Source of the DNA: Macrolepiota albuminosa
Taxonomy: Eukaryota; Basidiomycota; Agaricomycetes; Agaricales; Agaricaceae
Assembly: GCA_027475525.1 (NCBI GenBank)
Contig: JAMWFC010000021.1
Span: 124,001-188,000 of the forward strand
Length of the DNA: 64,000 nucleotides
Direction: 5' to 3'
Shown here piece after piece: positions 1-10,581 of the stretch. The position numbers and the translations under genes are program-made. The notes beneath the pieces were generated by a model, which did no database searches, was not told where the DNA came from, and worked only from the letters and a program-made list of their open reading frames with translations. Position 1 is the stretch's first letter. Every line of letters begins with the position of its first letter.

Positions 1-367
1 GGAACCAAGCACGTCGAACTATGTCCTGGAGCTGCCTGCAGCTCTGCAAGCACGTCGGATTGTGCCTAAGTTCCACGTATCGTTACTTAGGCGGTATAAC
101 GCAAACGATGATGCTATGTTCCCTAATCGGGTGACTCCCGAGCCATATGATTTCGGTGCCAGTGACGAACAAGAATGGTTCGTCGAGGACATCCTGGGCC
201 ATCGGTGGCAGGAAGGAACGCACCTCGAATTCGAGGTGCGGTGGAGTGCAGGTGATACGACATGGGAGTCGTACCACACATGTGCCAAGTTGGCAGCATT
301 GGATCGGTACTTAGAACTGCAGGGCGTGAAGCGCCCAAATCAGCTTGCTAAGCGCTCACGTGCTTAG
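1..367 (+). CDS. Ret-A pol C-terminus: integrase tail with chromo-like domain (partial)
   Basis: The reading frame is open from base 2 to the TAG at 365-367. It corresponds to the last part of integrase in this lineage: a stretch ending in IVPKFHVSLLRRY (the usual GPY/F-to-chromo linker) and then a chromo-like module with WFVEDILGHRW, LEFEVRWS and DTTWES. The homologous ends of A2, C, D and F share this order. In chromoviruses such a tail steers integration towards particular chromatin, but the aromatic cage residues are not clear enough here to claim histone binding. The 5' part lies outside the window. Confidence 0.88.
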   Translation, partial: EPSTSNYVLELPAALQARRIVPKFHVSLLRRYNANDDAMFPNRVTPEPYDFGASDEQEWFVEDILGHRWQEGTHLEFEVRWSAGDTTWESYHTCAKLAALDRYLELQGVKRPNQLAKRSRA

Positions 368-599
368 ATTGATGGCAGTGATAAGATGAAGGCCGGATCA
401 GTCGGATCTCGGATCGACCGAGTATCTGATCCTGATCGGATCACAAGTTGTCCAGATAGATAAGATGGAAGTTGATCTATCTGATGAGATAATGCGGATC
501 ATGATGCGGAGGAGAGGGTCGGATCAGGTTATGTAACCTGATGATGGGGAATTTAATGTGTTTTTTCCCACTGACACGTCGACGTTTTTTTGTAATACC
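368..599 (+). other. Spacer between pol and ORF3 (Ret-A, copy A1)
   Basis: This is 232 bases without a supported gene. The same spacer in F (59340-59571) is also 232 bases, although the sequences differ. In F it ends in a clear pyrimidine tract plus CAG, and in A1 only T-runs (near 560 and 587) are seen with no good AG before the ATG. Copy A2 has lost this spacer and the start of ORF3 by a deletion whose ends share GGATC. Confidence 0.6.
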
Positions 600-3410
600 A
601 TGTCGTACCCTTACCAGCGTACGGCCAGTGAGCAGCAGCCTCAGAACCCACAGGGTTCTGGAGGAGGGGGGGATCGCCCCCAGCAAAACGTTCAGCAGCC
701 TGTAACGACGCCGACTGTGGCGTCGTATCCAGTGGTGTCCCAGTTTGGGCAGAACCCAGCCCAATTTGGACAACCTCCGCAGTTTTACCCGCCGTTCTTC
801 CAGATGCCGTATTTCCCAGGACCAGCTGGTCCTGGACAGCAGATGGGGGGACAGGTTATGTGGGGAATGCCAATGCCGATGCAGCAGACGCAGACCCAGA
901 GTGTAGCACCCATGGACGTGGACGATGACGCGGGGCATCAACAGCAAGTAAAGGGCGAGGTGGTGCAACCTCGACGACAGCAAGAAAGGACGCCGCCCCC
1001 GCGAGAGACGTATAGAAGAGACCGGAGGCGATCGCCTCCGAGGAGTACCGGGGCACGAGGAGGCGGGCCTCGGGAAATGGTTGGGCGCAGACGGGATGAG
1101 CCGGCAGCGAGGACGCAAAATCGAGGTCAACCCCAACCTCGAACACCGCCTCGACGGGCCTCTCCGTCACCCCGTCGTGCACCATCTCCACGGCGCTTCT
1201 CGTACGTGGAGAAAGGAAAAGGAAAGGAGATCGGAACGCCGTCGGAGGTGTTGGACCCTCAGGCAGAGGCAGTCTGGAGACGCCTCATATCTGCTGGCCA
1301 GCGAGTATCACCGGAGTCCGCGTTTTTGGCGGATCCGGTGGCTCAGGTGGTGATTACGGGCCTGCTCAATGAGATCGTTATGCTGCAGCAGCGTAACGAC
1401 AATACTATTAAGACATTTACGAACGCTATGAAGAAGCGTCCGTCGTCGTCGTTGGAGCAACCTGAGGCAAAATGCCTCAGAGCGCGAGATGCAGGACCGG
1501 AAGTTGAGGTGCGGGAATCGGGAGAGCTCACTCCGAGCCCGGCCAAGTTACATGACGAGCTCGTGGAGGTTGACAACAGTTTACGAGGACTGTCCTCGTC
1601 AACACATGCACCCTCCCAGCAGTCAGGGGCAAAGCGGCAGGATGAGGTGGTCCTGTCGGAAGTGGAGTTTGGAGCAGATGTTCCGCGAGGAGCAGACAGA
1701 GTTGTGATGCAGTTTGGAGCAGTGGTGCAGTTCGAGGCACCACTGAGGGCATATGCGTCCGCGGTCCCCATAAAGGACACGAGGACGGACGCCGAGGTCG
1801 AAGGGCGACTCTTAACATTGGCTGCGCTCGGTCTGAATGAACCGAGCGATGGGAGTGATTATGGGGAGTCATCAGATGAGACCCCCTCGGAAGGAGAAAT
1901 CCCCGCTAAACGCCGAGTGCGTTTAGACAAGAAACGCAAGAAGGAGGCTTGGAGGAAGCACGAGGCCGCCCGGCAGGCAAAGGTTGATAAAGACCAGGAG
2001 GAGCAGGCCACAGGCCGTATTTCTGATGGCCTCGGGGTGTTTGTCAGCGGGACGCTGGTGGAGCGGTCCAACTGGTTCTACGGCGGGGCACTCGACCACC
2101 ATTTCTATTACTCCCGGCTCACCAATACAGTATTTGTGAGCGACGAAGCCTTGGCCGCGAAGGCGCACGAGGAGGAAAAGGGAGAGAGGTATCACCATAC
2201 CTCGAAGGAGTTGAATCGAGTGGTACCGAGGGGATTCCCGATGAATCCCCAGCAGTTGCGAAAGCTTTATGAGCTTTCGCAGAACAAGTTTACGTCAGTG
2301 TCTTTGCGCACTGAGGCCTATTATCTGTTGCGCGAGTTTCAGCGCATCAGTATCAACTATTATACGTCGGTGAGGGATAGGACGATGACTCTGGTGTGTT
2401 CACCAGAGTACGAGCACATTTTGCCCCCTCTGGATCTATCATCCCACCACATGAACATCGCGGTCATGCCGACCCCAGACGGGTACCTGCGATGGAAGGA
2501 CCGAGCCGGAAGACCGTTTTTTACGCTTTCCGGGTTTGATTCCGAAGGTGTACGTTTCACCTTTGATCTGGACAAGCTGGCGCAGAACGTTCTCTACTTC
2601 TGTCGACCAGGGATGATGAATTCGGTATACGGCATTGCAGTGGATCGGGCTTACCGCATTCACTGGCGTACTCTGCTGGGCCATGCCCTGACGCGTGGAC
2701 TGTCCCCTTCGGGAAGAGCTCGGGGACGCTTTGCAAGGCTGTTAGCCTTGATTCTCGCGCGTCCTGGGCTGTATCGTGAGGCGGTCGCGGATTACGACGC
2801 CGCCAACCCCAGCAACCCATTCGTACCCATGAGCTGGACTGACGTCCAGTTCTGACCCCCGTACTTCGACGTGGCTAATGCCGTCAACATCACCGATGCT
2901 GACGTGCTACGGGCTATGATAGCCAACCGCGTACCTATCGAGTGGGTGGACCACGCCTATACCTTCGGCGTGGTCTACCTCGAAAACCAATTCCTTGCGG
3001 CCACAGCCTCCATTGACCAGTTCCGTGAGGTCGACGATGAACGTCATCGTCGACTGGACCTCTATGGAGAGCCCGCAGCCATCACACGGTGGGACGATTG
3101 GCGATTGCCCACGGACAATGATATGATTCGTCTCCACGCACTGCTCGCCCGCGAATCCGATCAAGGTCATGAGTACCTTGAAAGTGGACTATATTATCCG
3201 GTGGGGATGAACCCCAACCGTCGAGACTTATGGCAACGCCGCTCTCGACACGGGCCCTATCCCCCCTCTCCGTCACACCCCTCCACGTCAGTTCAGGCTC
3301 CTACAGCCTCAACCTCGTCGGGTCCCGTCGCCTCATCATCCTCGGTTAACGTCAACACTGAGATGAGGATTGATACGGCTCGCGAGTTGTTGCGTCCGCC
3401 GTCTGCGTAA
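600..3410 (+). CDS. Ret-A ORF3, accessory protein of unknown function (one internal nonsense codon)
   Basis: I start the gene at the ATG at 600; the open frame runs further up only through a GTG. It spans about 936 codons. The first 250 residues are rich in Q, P and R. A middle part resembles a coiled segment (ITGLLNEIVMLQQRNDN), followed by acidic and K/R-rich linkers. The C-terminal half is conserved across A, C and F, with motifs DGLGV, FDLDKLAQNVLYF, GIAVDRAYRIHW, RPGLYRE and IEWVDHAYTFGVVYL. TGA at 2853-2855 interrupts it where copy A2 reads CGA, so this is a C-to-T change at a CpG. I see no signal peptide or membrane segment, so it is not an envelope gene. It occupies the env position between pol and the polypurine tract. 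I do not recognise the family. Confidence 0.75.
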
Positions 3411-3572
3411 ATTTCGTAGGTGGCTCATCTCCTTTTCAATTCATACTGTCAGTTAACGTCGGCGTTGTATTTTTTGACAGATGACTTGGACATTTTTGAG
3501 CCGTGGAGGACCAGAGCTCCTCCACATTGACTTAATTAGTGACCCGGACAAAAACGTGTCCCTCCTTACATC

Positions 3573-3600
3573 GAGACTGGCTACCAGTCTCAAAGGGGGG
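3573..3600 (+). promoter_or_regulatory. Hairpin plus polypurine tract of Ret-A (A1)
   Basis: A perfect stem (GAGACTGG, loop CTA, CCAGTCTC; 3573-3591) abuts the purine run AAAGGGGGG at 3592-3600. Two bases later the LTR starts. Polypurine tracts prime plus-strand DNA synthesis in LTR retroelements. Copies A2 and C have the same 9-base tract, the same 2-base spacer and a stem at the same place; the C stem has a different sequence. Confidence 0.8.
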
Positions 3601-3602
3601 CA

Positions 3603-3793
3603 TGTAACAGATTATACTTAGTTAATTAATTAATATACACTTATATTAGTTAATTATTATTACTCTACATACATGCTGGCTGCCTTACATAAGGCAGCCA
3701 ATTTTACTGTCATACTCGTAGTACTAGAATCGAATATCGATCTGGTTCTGTTGGTGTGACCGTAAGGCTAACCCTATACTTGACATTGTTTCA
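3603..3793 (+). repeat. Ret-A 3' LTR (A1), 191 bp
   Basis: It begins TGTAACAG and ends TTGTTTCA, giving the usual TG...CA termini. A 24-base palindrome (TGGCTGCCTTA, CA, TAAGGCAGCCA) lies at 3677-3700. It matches the LTR at 27674-27864 at every position. It differs from the LTR at 16928-17118 at roughly fourteen positions. Confidence 0.95.
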
Positions 3794-3798
3794 GTCAA
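3794..3798 (+). repeat. Target-site duplication GTCAA (right side of young A)
   Basis: GTCAA follows the A1 3' LTR and also precedes the A 5' LTR at 27864 (minus-strand reading of 27865-27869). Removing A and one copy restores an uninterrupted B1 reading frame across ...[11 protein letters not shown]..., a conserved motif in this RT family (compare B0 at 12790-12830). Confidence 0.9.
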
Positions 3799-5846
3799 GG
3801 AAGTGCAATCCTTCCTCGGGTTCGCAAACTTCTACCGACGCTTCATCAACAACTACTCTGGTATCACCAAGTCCCTCAACCGGTTAACCAGGAAGGACAC
3901 TCCCTGGAGGTGGGACAGTAAGTGCCAAAGTGCGTTCACCTTACTCAAGGAAGCTTTCACTTCAGCCCCAATCCTCCGGCACTATGACCCCGCCCTCCTG
4001 GTTGTCCTGGAATGCGACGCCTCCGACTACGCTATCGTGGGTATCCTCTCACAGATGGAACCGGACAACCAGGAACTCCGATCTGTGGCTTTCTATACCC
4101 GATCAATGATCCCGGCCGAGCTCAACTATGACATCTACGACAAGGAACTCCTCACGATCGTCGAAGCCTTCAAGCAATGGTGAGCCTACCTCGAAGGGAC
4201 CCCCCACTGGATCCAAGTATATTCGGACCACAACAACCTTCAGTACTTCATGACCACCAAACTTCTCAGCCGAAAACAGGCTCGGTGGTCTGAAGTTCTA
4301 TCCAAATATGACTTTACCATCCACTACCGCTCCGGACGACTCGGAGCCAAACCCGACGCCCTAACTCGACATCTGGACATCTATCCCAAGAAGTCCTTTG
4401 AGACAGAGCAAAACGCCTTCAACCATTGCGTGGTAATCCCCCCTGAACATTTGAATTCAGTACTGATCTTGAACGAGGAAGGAATCCTGAAGCAGATCCG
4501 GGAATCACCCCGAGATGACTATTTCACCCGGCACGAGCCCCGGAACCTCTCCGCCGACAAACCCCCTCCCGACCCCTCTTTTACCCTTTCTCCCAACAGC
4601 AAACTACTCCTCCGTGATGGCCGTATCTATGCCCCGGATCACAAGAACATCTGCCTTGACATCCTCCGACAGCACCATGACCATAAGCTCCGGGAACACC
4701 CAGGGATCCGTAAGACCCTCCAGCTCATCTCACGTACTTACTCTCAAGCCCCTGCCCATCGGGAGACGCCTGTGGTCTTCCATCTCCATGGACCACATCG
4801 TCGAACTCCCCAAGTCGGAGGGCTTCGACGCCATCCTCGTCATCTTGTGCTGACTCACGAAGCAAGCCATCTTTATTCCCTGTCATACCACCAACGACAC
4901 CCCAAGTTTTGCCCGGCTCTTCCTGGAACACGTGTTCTCAAAGCACGGACTCTCCGATGACGTCGTCTCCGACCGGGGTCCCCTCTTCATTTCCAAATTC
5001 TGGACGTCCCTCTGCAAGGCCCTCAGTGTCCGCGTCAACCTCTCTACCGCATACCACCCGGAAACCGACGGGCAAACCGAACGGGTCAATCAGACCCTGG
5101 AACAGTACCTCCGGATCTACGTGAACTACCTCCAAAACGACTGGCGTGCCAAACTTCCCCTCGCCGAGTTCACCTACAACAACACTCCCCACTCCGCCAC
5201 GGGGGTATCCCCCTTCTTTGCCAATAAGGGGTACCACCCCCGACTAACCCTGTCCCTCCAGAATATTCCCGCTCATGCCGCCCACAAAGTTGCCCAGGAC
5301 CTCCGGGCCCTCCACAAATTCCTCCAGAACGAAATCGATGTCGCCAACCAGGCCTATTCCAAGCATGCCAACTCCTGACGAGAGACCACTCCTGACTGGA
5401 GCCCCAGTACTCTCGTTTGGCTCAACCAACGCAACCTCCGGACAAGACGACCGTCAGTGAAGCTTGATCACAAGCAATTCGGACCCTTCAAGATAACCCG
5501 GAAGGTATTCTCACATGCCTACCGCCTGGACCTCCCTCCGGGATTATGAGGACTCCACCCCGTATTCCATGTCCGACTCCTTGAAAAGCACGACCCGAAG
5601 CCCTTTCCTGGGCAACGCCCCGACCAACCCCCGCCCTTCGAAGTGGACAACGAGTATCACTACGAAGTCGACCACATCCTCGACTCACGAGTGATCCGAG
5701 GACAACTGAACTACCTCGTGCGGTGGGCCAGCTACGGACCAGAAGACGACACCTGGGAGCCCTGGGCAAACCTGAAGAACGCCCCTGGCAAGCTCCGACA
5801 CTTTCACGAGACCCACCTGGACAAGCCCCGACCCCCCCGGGGCTGA
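3794..5846 (+). pseudogene. Ret-B1 pol, 3' half: RT end, RNase H, integrase, chromodomain
   Basis: The frame starts with [16 protein letters not shown], the RT thumb-connection motif. RNase H follows (LECDASDYAIVGIL; DKELLTIVEAFKQW), then the integrase zinc region and core ([40 protein letters not shown]), then a good chromodomain at about 5650-5830 ([28 protein letters not shown]). It is broken. TGA at 4180-4182 stands where B0 has CGA. A deletion of roughly 95 bases near 4742 removes the integrase CxxC part and shifts frame. Further stops lie near 5376 and 5547. The 5' half is at 27865-32022 on the other strand. Confidence 0.9.
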
Positions 5847-6041
5847 GGGTCCCACAGATGGCTGCAAGGGCGTAACCCCTGCCTCTGGAAGTACCAGGGA
5901 TTCAACTCCCACCAATAAGTTCCTTGTTTCTCTCTCTTCTATCTCCTTGTATTACGTGCTCAGAGTTACCAGTATATACAATCTAAAAAACTACATTATA
6001 TGACAACAGACAAGAAATGACGACTCCGGGACCAAGAAAGC
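5847..6041. other. Short region between convergent B1 pol and antisense gene
   Basis: This is AT-richer 3' sequence. A short block (taacccctgcctctgg and agggattcaactcc) recurs after pol in B0 near 15427-15465, so it is part of the element's 3' region. No gene is seen. Confidence 0.5.
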
Positions 6042-6421
6042 CTACAACCCCGACCCCGACGTTCCTGACACCCCCGACGCCCCACTGGAACCCCCCATTG
6101 TCGACGGGCCCGACTCCCCAGGAGCTCCCAAAGCGCTCGCCCCCGACCCCGCCGCCACTGCCGCCTCCATAGCCGCCACCACTGCTGCCACCCTCTCATC
6201 ATATGAAGGGAGGGGCTCTCCGGCGTCCACCGCTACCTCCACCCAGGTCCCGGGGACCACGAGGTTCCGCCTCCAATGGGCCGTCAGTAGGTGCCCCAAG
6301 TGGCTGACGCCCTGCGTCACCTTGCCAGGGACCGGACCAGACGCCGAGGATAGCCCCTGGGAGATGGAGACGTGTGCCGAGGCGCCACCATCTAACAGGA
6401 GCCGATGCTCCCATGCCCAGC

Positions 6422-6463
6422 CTGAAGCAGTTAGTCGGGGGCCCGGAGGAAGAGGCTACCCAC
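6422..6463 (-). other. Intron 3 of the antisense gene (B1)
   Basis: 42 nt, donor GTGGGT, branch GACTAAC, acceptor TTCAG followed by GCTGGGC. It is homologous to the 45-nt intron in B0 at 16042-16086 (acceptor TCCAG followed by GCTGGGC). Confidence 0.65.
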
Positions 6464-7365
6464 TTATGCATCGCCTCGCCCTGGGCGGTGGACACGCTCC
6501 CTACCAGCCAGTCCCTCTGACGAACCAAACTTGCCTGCGCCCCCTCTACCCTCCCCAACAGCTCCTGTAACTCTGCCACCCTCATCTCCTGCGCCTCGGC
6601 CCCCGGCAATCGGCCATCCCCTTGCTCCAGTTGAGCCCACAAGGCCGCGACCTCCTCCTCCAGTGCCACTCGAGCCTGGGTCGCTGACTCCCTCTCCACC
6701 TCCTGCTCGGCCTGCAAATCCTCCCGTAGCCTCCTCTCCTGCTGAACCTCTGAGTACATCTCCCGGAGCCTCGCCGTCAGACGACGCTCCCAGATTTCTG
6801 TGTCCTCCAGCCAGCGGCGGTACGATGCCACGCTCCCGACATCAGGCTCGACCTCGGGCTCGGGAGCAACGTCAGGATTAGGTCGGTCCACATCAGGCAG
6901 GGGCACCTCCCCACCGGACCTCAAGGGACCCGCAATCGGGGACCCGGACCTCCTCTGGTGACAAGTAGGGGGTTGCTCGTCCTCGTCTGAACGCTCGGGC
7001 GAGGCTCATCGCTTGCCCTTGTCCTGGCGGGGCGCCTCTGGCTCATCGTCTGACGAGCGCACCATGGCCAGACGCTTGGCACAACGCCAATGCACTGGGG
7101 CCCCCTCTCCCCCTTGGCCCCTGGACAGCGCAGCACCCATCAACGGACCCCTTGCCCTCGTCCTTGTATGAGTCCCCTGAACCCCCCGCAGTCGCTCCAT
7201 CACCTACTCTTCCCCCCAACCCTGCTCCTGCGCCCTCCAAGCCAGCCCCACCAAACACTGCTCGTGACGCAAATGGCAAGCCACGCACATCGAGGTGTCT
7301 CGACGTGCCCCTGCCACCGGCTCCTCGAACTCGCAAGTCACCCCCCTGCACGCACACATCATGCA

Positions 7366-7411
7366 CTGCGAGAAGTCAGGAGAACTCCGGACAACCCCGG
7401 ACGACACTCAC
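7366..7411 (-). other. Intron 2 of the antisense gene (B1)
   Basis: 46 nt, donor GTGAGT, CTGAC branch-like site, acceptor TCGCAG. It joins ...EAAGP to CMMCACRG. B0 has a 46-nt intron at the same codon boundary (16854-16899), while the intron sequences themselves differ. Confidence 0.75.
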
Positions 7412-7698
7412 CGGACCTGCAGCCTCACACCACCTGCGCGCCGGGTGCCCACGGAAACGCCCCTGTGCAGCCGCAAATTGCTCTGGCATCACCTGATCTT
7501 GAGGGACGCGTTGTGCCTCCAGGACAGGCCACACTTCTTCTATCCCGAGGGATGGGCGGTCAGACCGAGATGACGACCCAGGAGGACGGGAGGGAGACTC
7601 TTGCGGTGCCCTGGATGGCCCGGCCACCGCAGGAGGGATCAAAGAGCCACCCAAGGACAACGACCCGGCAGGCGGATGAGAACCGGAACCCATGGAGC

Positions 7699-7745
7699 CT
7701 GCGACGATTGAACGATAAGAACAGGTAATAATGCCGGACACTCAC
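7699..7745 (-). other. Intron 1 of the antisense gene (B1)
   Basis: 47 nt, donor GTGAGT, acceptor CGCAG. Removing it joins ...QISEMA to the frame that continues SMGSGSHPPAGS. Confidence 0.65.
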
Positions 7746-7887
7746 GGGCCATTTCACTAATCTGCTGGCAATCCCGCTGCCGATCATACTCCCCCCGGTG
7801 CTGATCGTACTCCTGCCAGGACAACAGGGTGTGATCTCCAGCAGGAGGGGGGGTAGGGGAGCGGAGAGGTGTAGAAGGACGTGACAT

Positions 7888-8030
7888 GACGAATGGAGAG
7901 TGGCAAAAATTTTTTTCTTTTTCTAGGCCCCAAGCTGATGGCATCATGCTTCGCGCTTTGACTTCAGGTCCCACGCTGAAGCCGCACAGCCACTACCACC
8001 TCGAGAGTCTCGGCACTACAGGGGGGGTGA
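7888..8030. other. B1 region before the 3' LTR with polypurine tract
   Basis: A purine run (AGGGGGGG at 8020-8027) sits three bases before the LTR. This is the expected place of the plus-strand primer. The rest would be leader of the antisense gene. Confidence 0.6.
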
Positions 8031-8779
8031 TGTCATGACCCGTCATCCCGTCATCCCGGCCCGCCACCCCGGCACACCATGCAAACCCCGACGCGCCCCC
8101 TTGCCCGCACCCCGGGGCGCCCACCCAGTCAGGGGACCCACCCCAGCGCCCGCACCCTGTACCCCGGGCCCCGTTGATCACCCGGCTTTCCACTCTGTAC
8201 CAACCAACGGGGCCCGACCGATCCCCCGGCGCCACACCCGCACCCAGACAATACACTGCACAGGACTCAACTGGAACAATACAGTGCACAGGACTGGACA
8301 CGCAAAGCCTAGCCCCGGAACTTACCCAGGCGCCCCGGACTTTAGCCGCCAAAGGTATATAGCTGGTAGCCAGTAAACCATTATGGTAGTCTTGATATTG
8401 CTATAACTCGTCTCTATACTCTCTTGTCTATTTCATACTTGTCTCAATCTATCTGCTTTACTCTCTCAAGTCTCTCGGCCCACTAAAAGTCTCACTTCAA
8501 TTCTAACTTAGTCTCCCGGTTTCAGTCTCAGTCTCCTGGTCTCACTCTCTTTTTCTGATCACCCCTCCGCCCTAGCAAGGCTCCGCCCACCCCCGCCCCG
8601 TATTCCGGACTTAGCCCGGGATCCTGCTCCACCTCTTCCTACGAACTCTGGTGCTCTGTAGCCACCCCACGCCCTATCTAAGACTCCGGAACTCACCCAG
8701 AGACTCTCCATAGACTCCGAGTCTGCCTAGTAAGGACCCGCTTGCCCCCGGAGGCCCCCGTCGTCAGCAGAACCTGACA
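8031..8779 (+). repeat. Ret-B1 3' LTR, 749 bp
   Basis: It starts TGTCATGACC and ends CCTGACA (TGTCA/TGACA inverted ends). It is followed by CTACC, and the same five bases precede the B1 5' LTR fragment at 32022 (minus strand). The U3 part is C-rich; the R/U5 part is TC-rich. Confidence 0.88.
8356..8403 (+). promoter_or_regulatory. LTR promoter of Ret-B1: TATA box and start of R
   Basis: TATATAG at 8356-8362 lies about 30 bases before TAGTCTTGATATTG (8387-8400). In B0 and B3 the same R sequence is complementary to the primer site behind the LTR, which supports a transcript start near 8386. This is inferred from spacing. Confidence 0.6.
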
Positions 8780-8835
8780 CTACCGATTTGGCAGATTCTG
8801 TGTCTTGTGTGAGTAAGACGGTAATTTCTCTTACA
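8780..8835 (+). repeat. Tail of the Ret-C 3' LTR (split by B1)
   Basis: CTACCGATTTGGCAGATTCT... up to TCTCTTACA equals the last 56 bases of the Ret-C LTR (compare 41649-41704, minus strand). Joined to 32023-32223, and counting the 5-bp duplication CTACC once, it gives 252 bp, exactly the length of the intact C 5' LTR. Confidence 0.9.
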
Positions 8836-8840
8836 AAACA
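8836..8840 (+). repeat. Target-site duplication of Ret-C (AAACA)
   Basis: AAACA pairs with AAACG before the C 5' LTR (minus-strand reading of 41901-41905). They differ by one base, consistent with a CpG-to-CpA change. Directly after it the B0 gag frame resumes. Confidence 0.75.
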
Positions 8841-10581
8841 CCTCAGCCATACTACGGTCTCTCAACCCAATGGGAGGCCTATTCAATCAACCCGCTGCTC
8901 GCACGGTAGGCTTGTTGACTCGCCGTAGGGCTAACTCCGTTCCTAGCACCTTCAAGACCTGGGAACAGCCCCAGAGACCCCTGGAACCACTCCCGCGACT
9001 GGACAATGCCCGGCCTCCGGCCCTGACAAACCCCAGTAGACCCCGGGTGGACACCCCTAGCACGGATGACACGTTGTGCTACATTGACAAGCTCATGTGC
9101 GGCAACAACAAACAACACCTCGTGCCTGCAACCGCCCCTGCACTGCCTCCGACGTCCACTCCGGCCCCTCTGAAACCCAGCTTCCGTCGTGACCCACCAC
9201 CCCACTTTGACCTATGGAACCCCCCACGACCTCCTATGCAGGTGCGACCCTTCTGGGCTGAACATCCCCCATGCAACCCGGCACCCGACCCAGCACCCAG
9301 CCCCCCTCAGACCAACCTGACACCACTAAACCCTCCCCGACTGCCTCCGCCACCCCCAGCCAAACCTCGAGGACGACCCCCAGGCCCCCCACCTCCGCCA
9401 CCCCTCGCATGGAGACCCGGGCCTCTCCCCAGCAGGAACAAACCTCCCTGGGACAACGGACCCCCAGGTGAGCCACCTGGAGGAGGCCCTCCAGGCGGGT
9501 GGGGTCCTGCCCTTGGTGCCTTTCCTCCACAAGGAGGGGGGGTAACTATTATTACTACTACTATAATGCTGGCCCTCCTCTCTGCAATGCTGCCAGACCA
9601 GACAACGCTTGTGACGCCCTCGCCCATGAAGGACGCCTGGACATTCAAAAGTCCAATGCATTTATGGGCCGGGACTCCCAAAAATGGCGTACATTCCTCA
9701 CCCAATGTCTTAACACATTTCAGGCAAAGCCACTCACGTTCCAGGTTGACAGCTCCCAGGTGGCCTTTGCCGCCTCGTACCTCCAGGGGATCGCCTTCGA
9801 CCACTACACGGCCCTCATCCAGTTCGACCCCAACAACCTGGCACTCTCTTGCTGGCAAGCCTTTGTTGATGAGTTCTCCAGGAAATTCAGGATCTACGAC
9901 ACTGTGGCTGAGGCCGAGGACAACCTCTTCAACCTCCGGATGCGCTCTGAAGAACGTTTCACCACCTTCATTGTACGTTTTGAGAAGGAAGCTTACAAGA
10001 CATGTTGGAATTACAGCGCCCTCCGGTATGCCCCCCGCCATGCCCTGCTGCAACGTATCAAGGACGTCCTCCGACTCGCTCCAAAACAACCCTTCTACGA
10101 CAGATACAAGGCCCTCATCATGCAGATTGACCAACATTACTGAGAAGACTGCAGCGAGTATTCGAACTCCTGACCCCCTTGGAACCCTGGGGGAGGACTC
10201 CCATGGCCCTCCAGCAAAACCCCCAACCCCCAAAATCAAAACCCCGGTCTCCCTGTGTTTCCCGGCAGCCAACCCCCAGTGAGTCGTGGCCCTCCCAATA
10301 CTAACCCCGGCAGCGGTGCCCACCCCCAGGCCCAACTCAATGCTGCCATGGCCACCCATGACCTGAGCGACGTGCCAAGTCCTGAGGAACCCTTGGAAGA
10401 CCCCAAAGACCTTGACTTTGCCAACAAACAGGACAAGGAGGCCCTCCAGGCCAACCGGCTTCAAAAGAAGGGACGATCCTGGATCGAAGTTCCGAAGGAT
10501 GTGCAGGAACGACGAAGGAGGGAAAGCGTTTGCATACTCTGTGGTGAGAAAGACCATTTCATCTCTGAGTGCCTCCAATGA
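8841..10581 (+). pseudogene. Ret-B0 gag (capsid and zinc knuckle)
   Basis: The N-terminal continuation (ILRSLNPMGGLFNQPAARTVGL) matches B3 at 63795-63870. A long proline-rich linker follows (9130-9530). The capsid region is in another frame from about 9560 (RTFLTQCLNTFQAKPLTFQ, RIKDVLRLAPKQPFYDRY). The zinc knuckle CILCGEKDHFISEC is at about 10533-10575. The G-run at 9534-9541 marks the frame change. TGA at 10141 and 10171 interrupt the capsid-linker part; the first stands where B1 reads TGG. Gag forms the particle and binds RNA through the knuckle. Confidence 0.82.

Larger units (their letters stand above)
1..3793 (+). mobile_element. Ret-A copy A1, 3' part of a Ty3/gypsy element
   Basis: The piece contains the end of pol, ORF3, a polypurine tract and a 191-bp 3' LTR. 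It enters the window from the left. Its 3' LTR is identical over all 191 bp to the 5' LTR at 27674-27864, and both LTRs abut the 5-bp target duplication GTCAA inside one B1 reverse transcriptase gene. These two ends therefore look like the two ends of one recent insertion, although they are now on opposite strands. Only one nonsense codon is visible in its coding part, which agrees with a young copy. Confidence 0.9.
6042..7887 (-). pseudogene. Antisense spliced gene of Ret-B1 (Cys-rich, coiled-coil protein)
   Basis: It reads away from the 3' LTR, opposite to pol. The ATG at 7887 opens MSRPSTPLRSPTPPP. Three short introns fit: 7699-7745 (47 nt), 7366-7411 (46 nt) and 6422-6463 (42 nt, CTAAC branch site, CAG end). 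The first two have GTGAGT donors and the third has GTGGGT. Splicing the second joins a P/S-rich part to a cysteine cluster (CMMCACRGVTC, then CVACHLRHEQC). After that come an acidic/basic linker with KGKR, a coiled-coil-like stretch (EVQQERRLREDLQAEQEVER) and a C-terminal block with HWRRN and GEPLPS. B0 carries the homologue at 15707-16927 with introns 2 and 3 at the same places. Stops (near 7013) and at least one frameshift near intron 3 suggest this copy is dead. Function is unknown; the cysteine spacing suggests zinc binding. Confidence 0.72.

Noticed and set aside
2853..2855. TGA inside A1 ORF3 as a programmed readthrough codon
   Set aside because: Copy A2 has CGA at this site and the following base context is CCC, unlike the conserved TGA CTA at the protease/RT border.
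600..3410. ORF3 as a retroviral-type envelope gene
   Set aside because: It is in the right position, but I see no signal peptide, transmembrane helix or furin-like site. The protein is Q/P-rich and charged.
8780..8835. Primer-binding site and leader of Ret-B directly after the 8031-8779 LTR
   Set aside because: The sequence is the tail of the Ret-C LTR, preceded by the B1 target duplication CTACC. True B leaders (B0, B3) begin TAATATCAAGACT.
9307..10578. 423-codon open frame on the minus strand over B0 gag
   Set aside because: It is the reverse of the proline-rich and capsid coding sequence of gag. Its composition is low-complexity glycine/valine, and no homologous frame is kept in B1.
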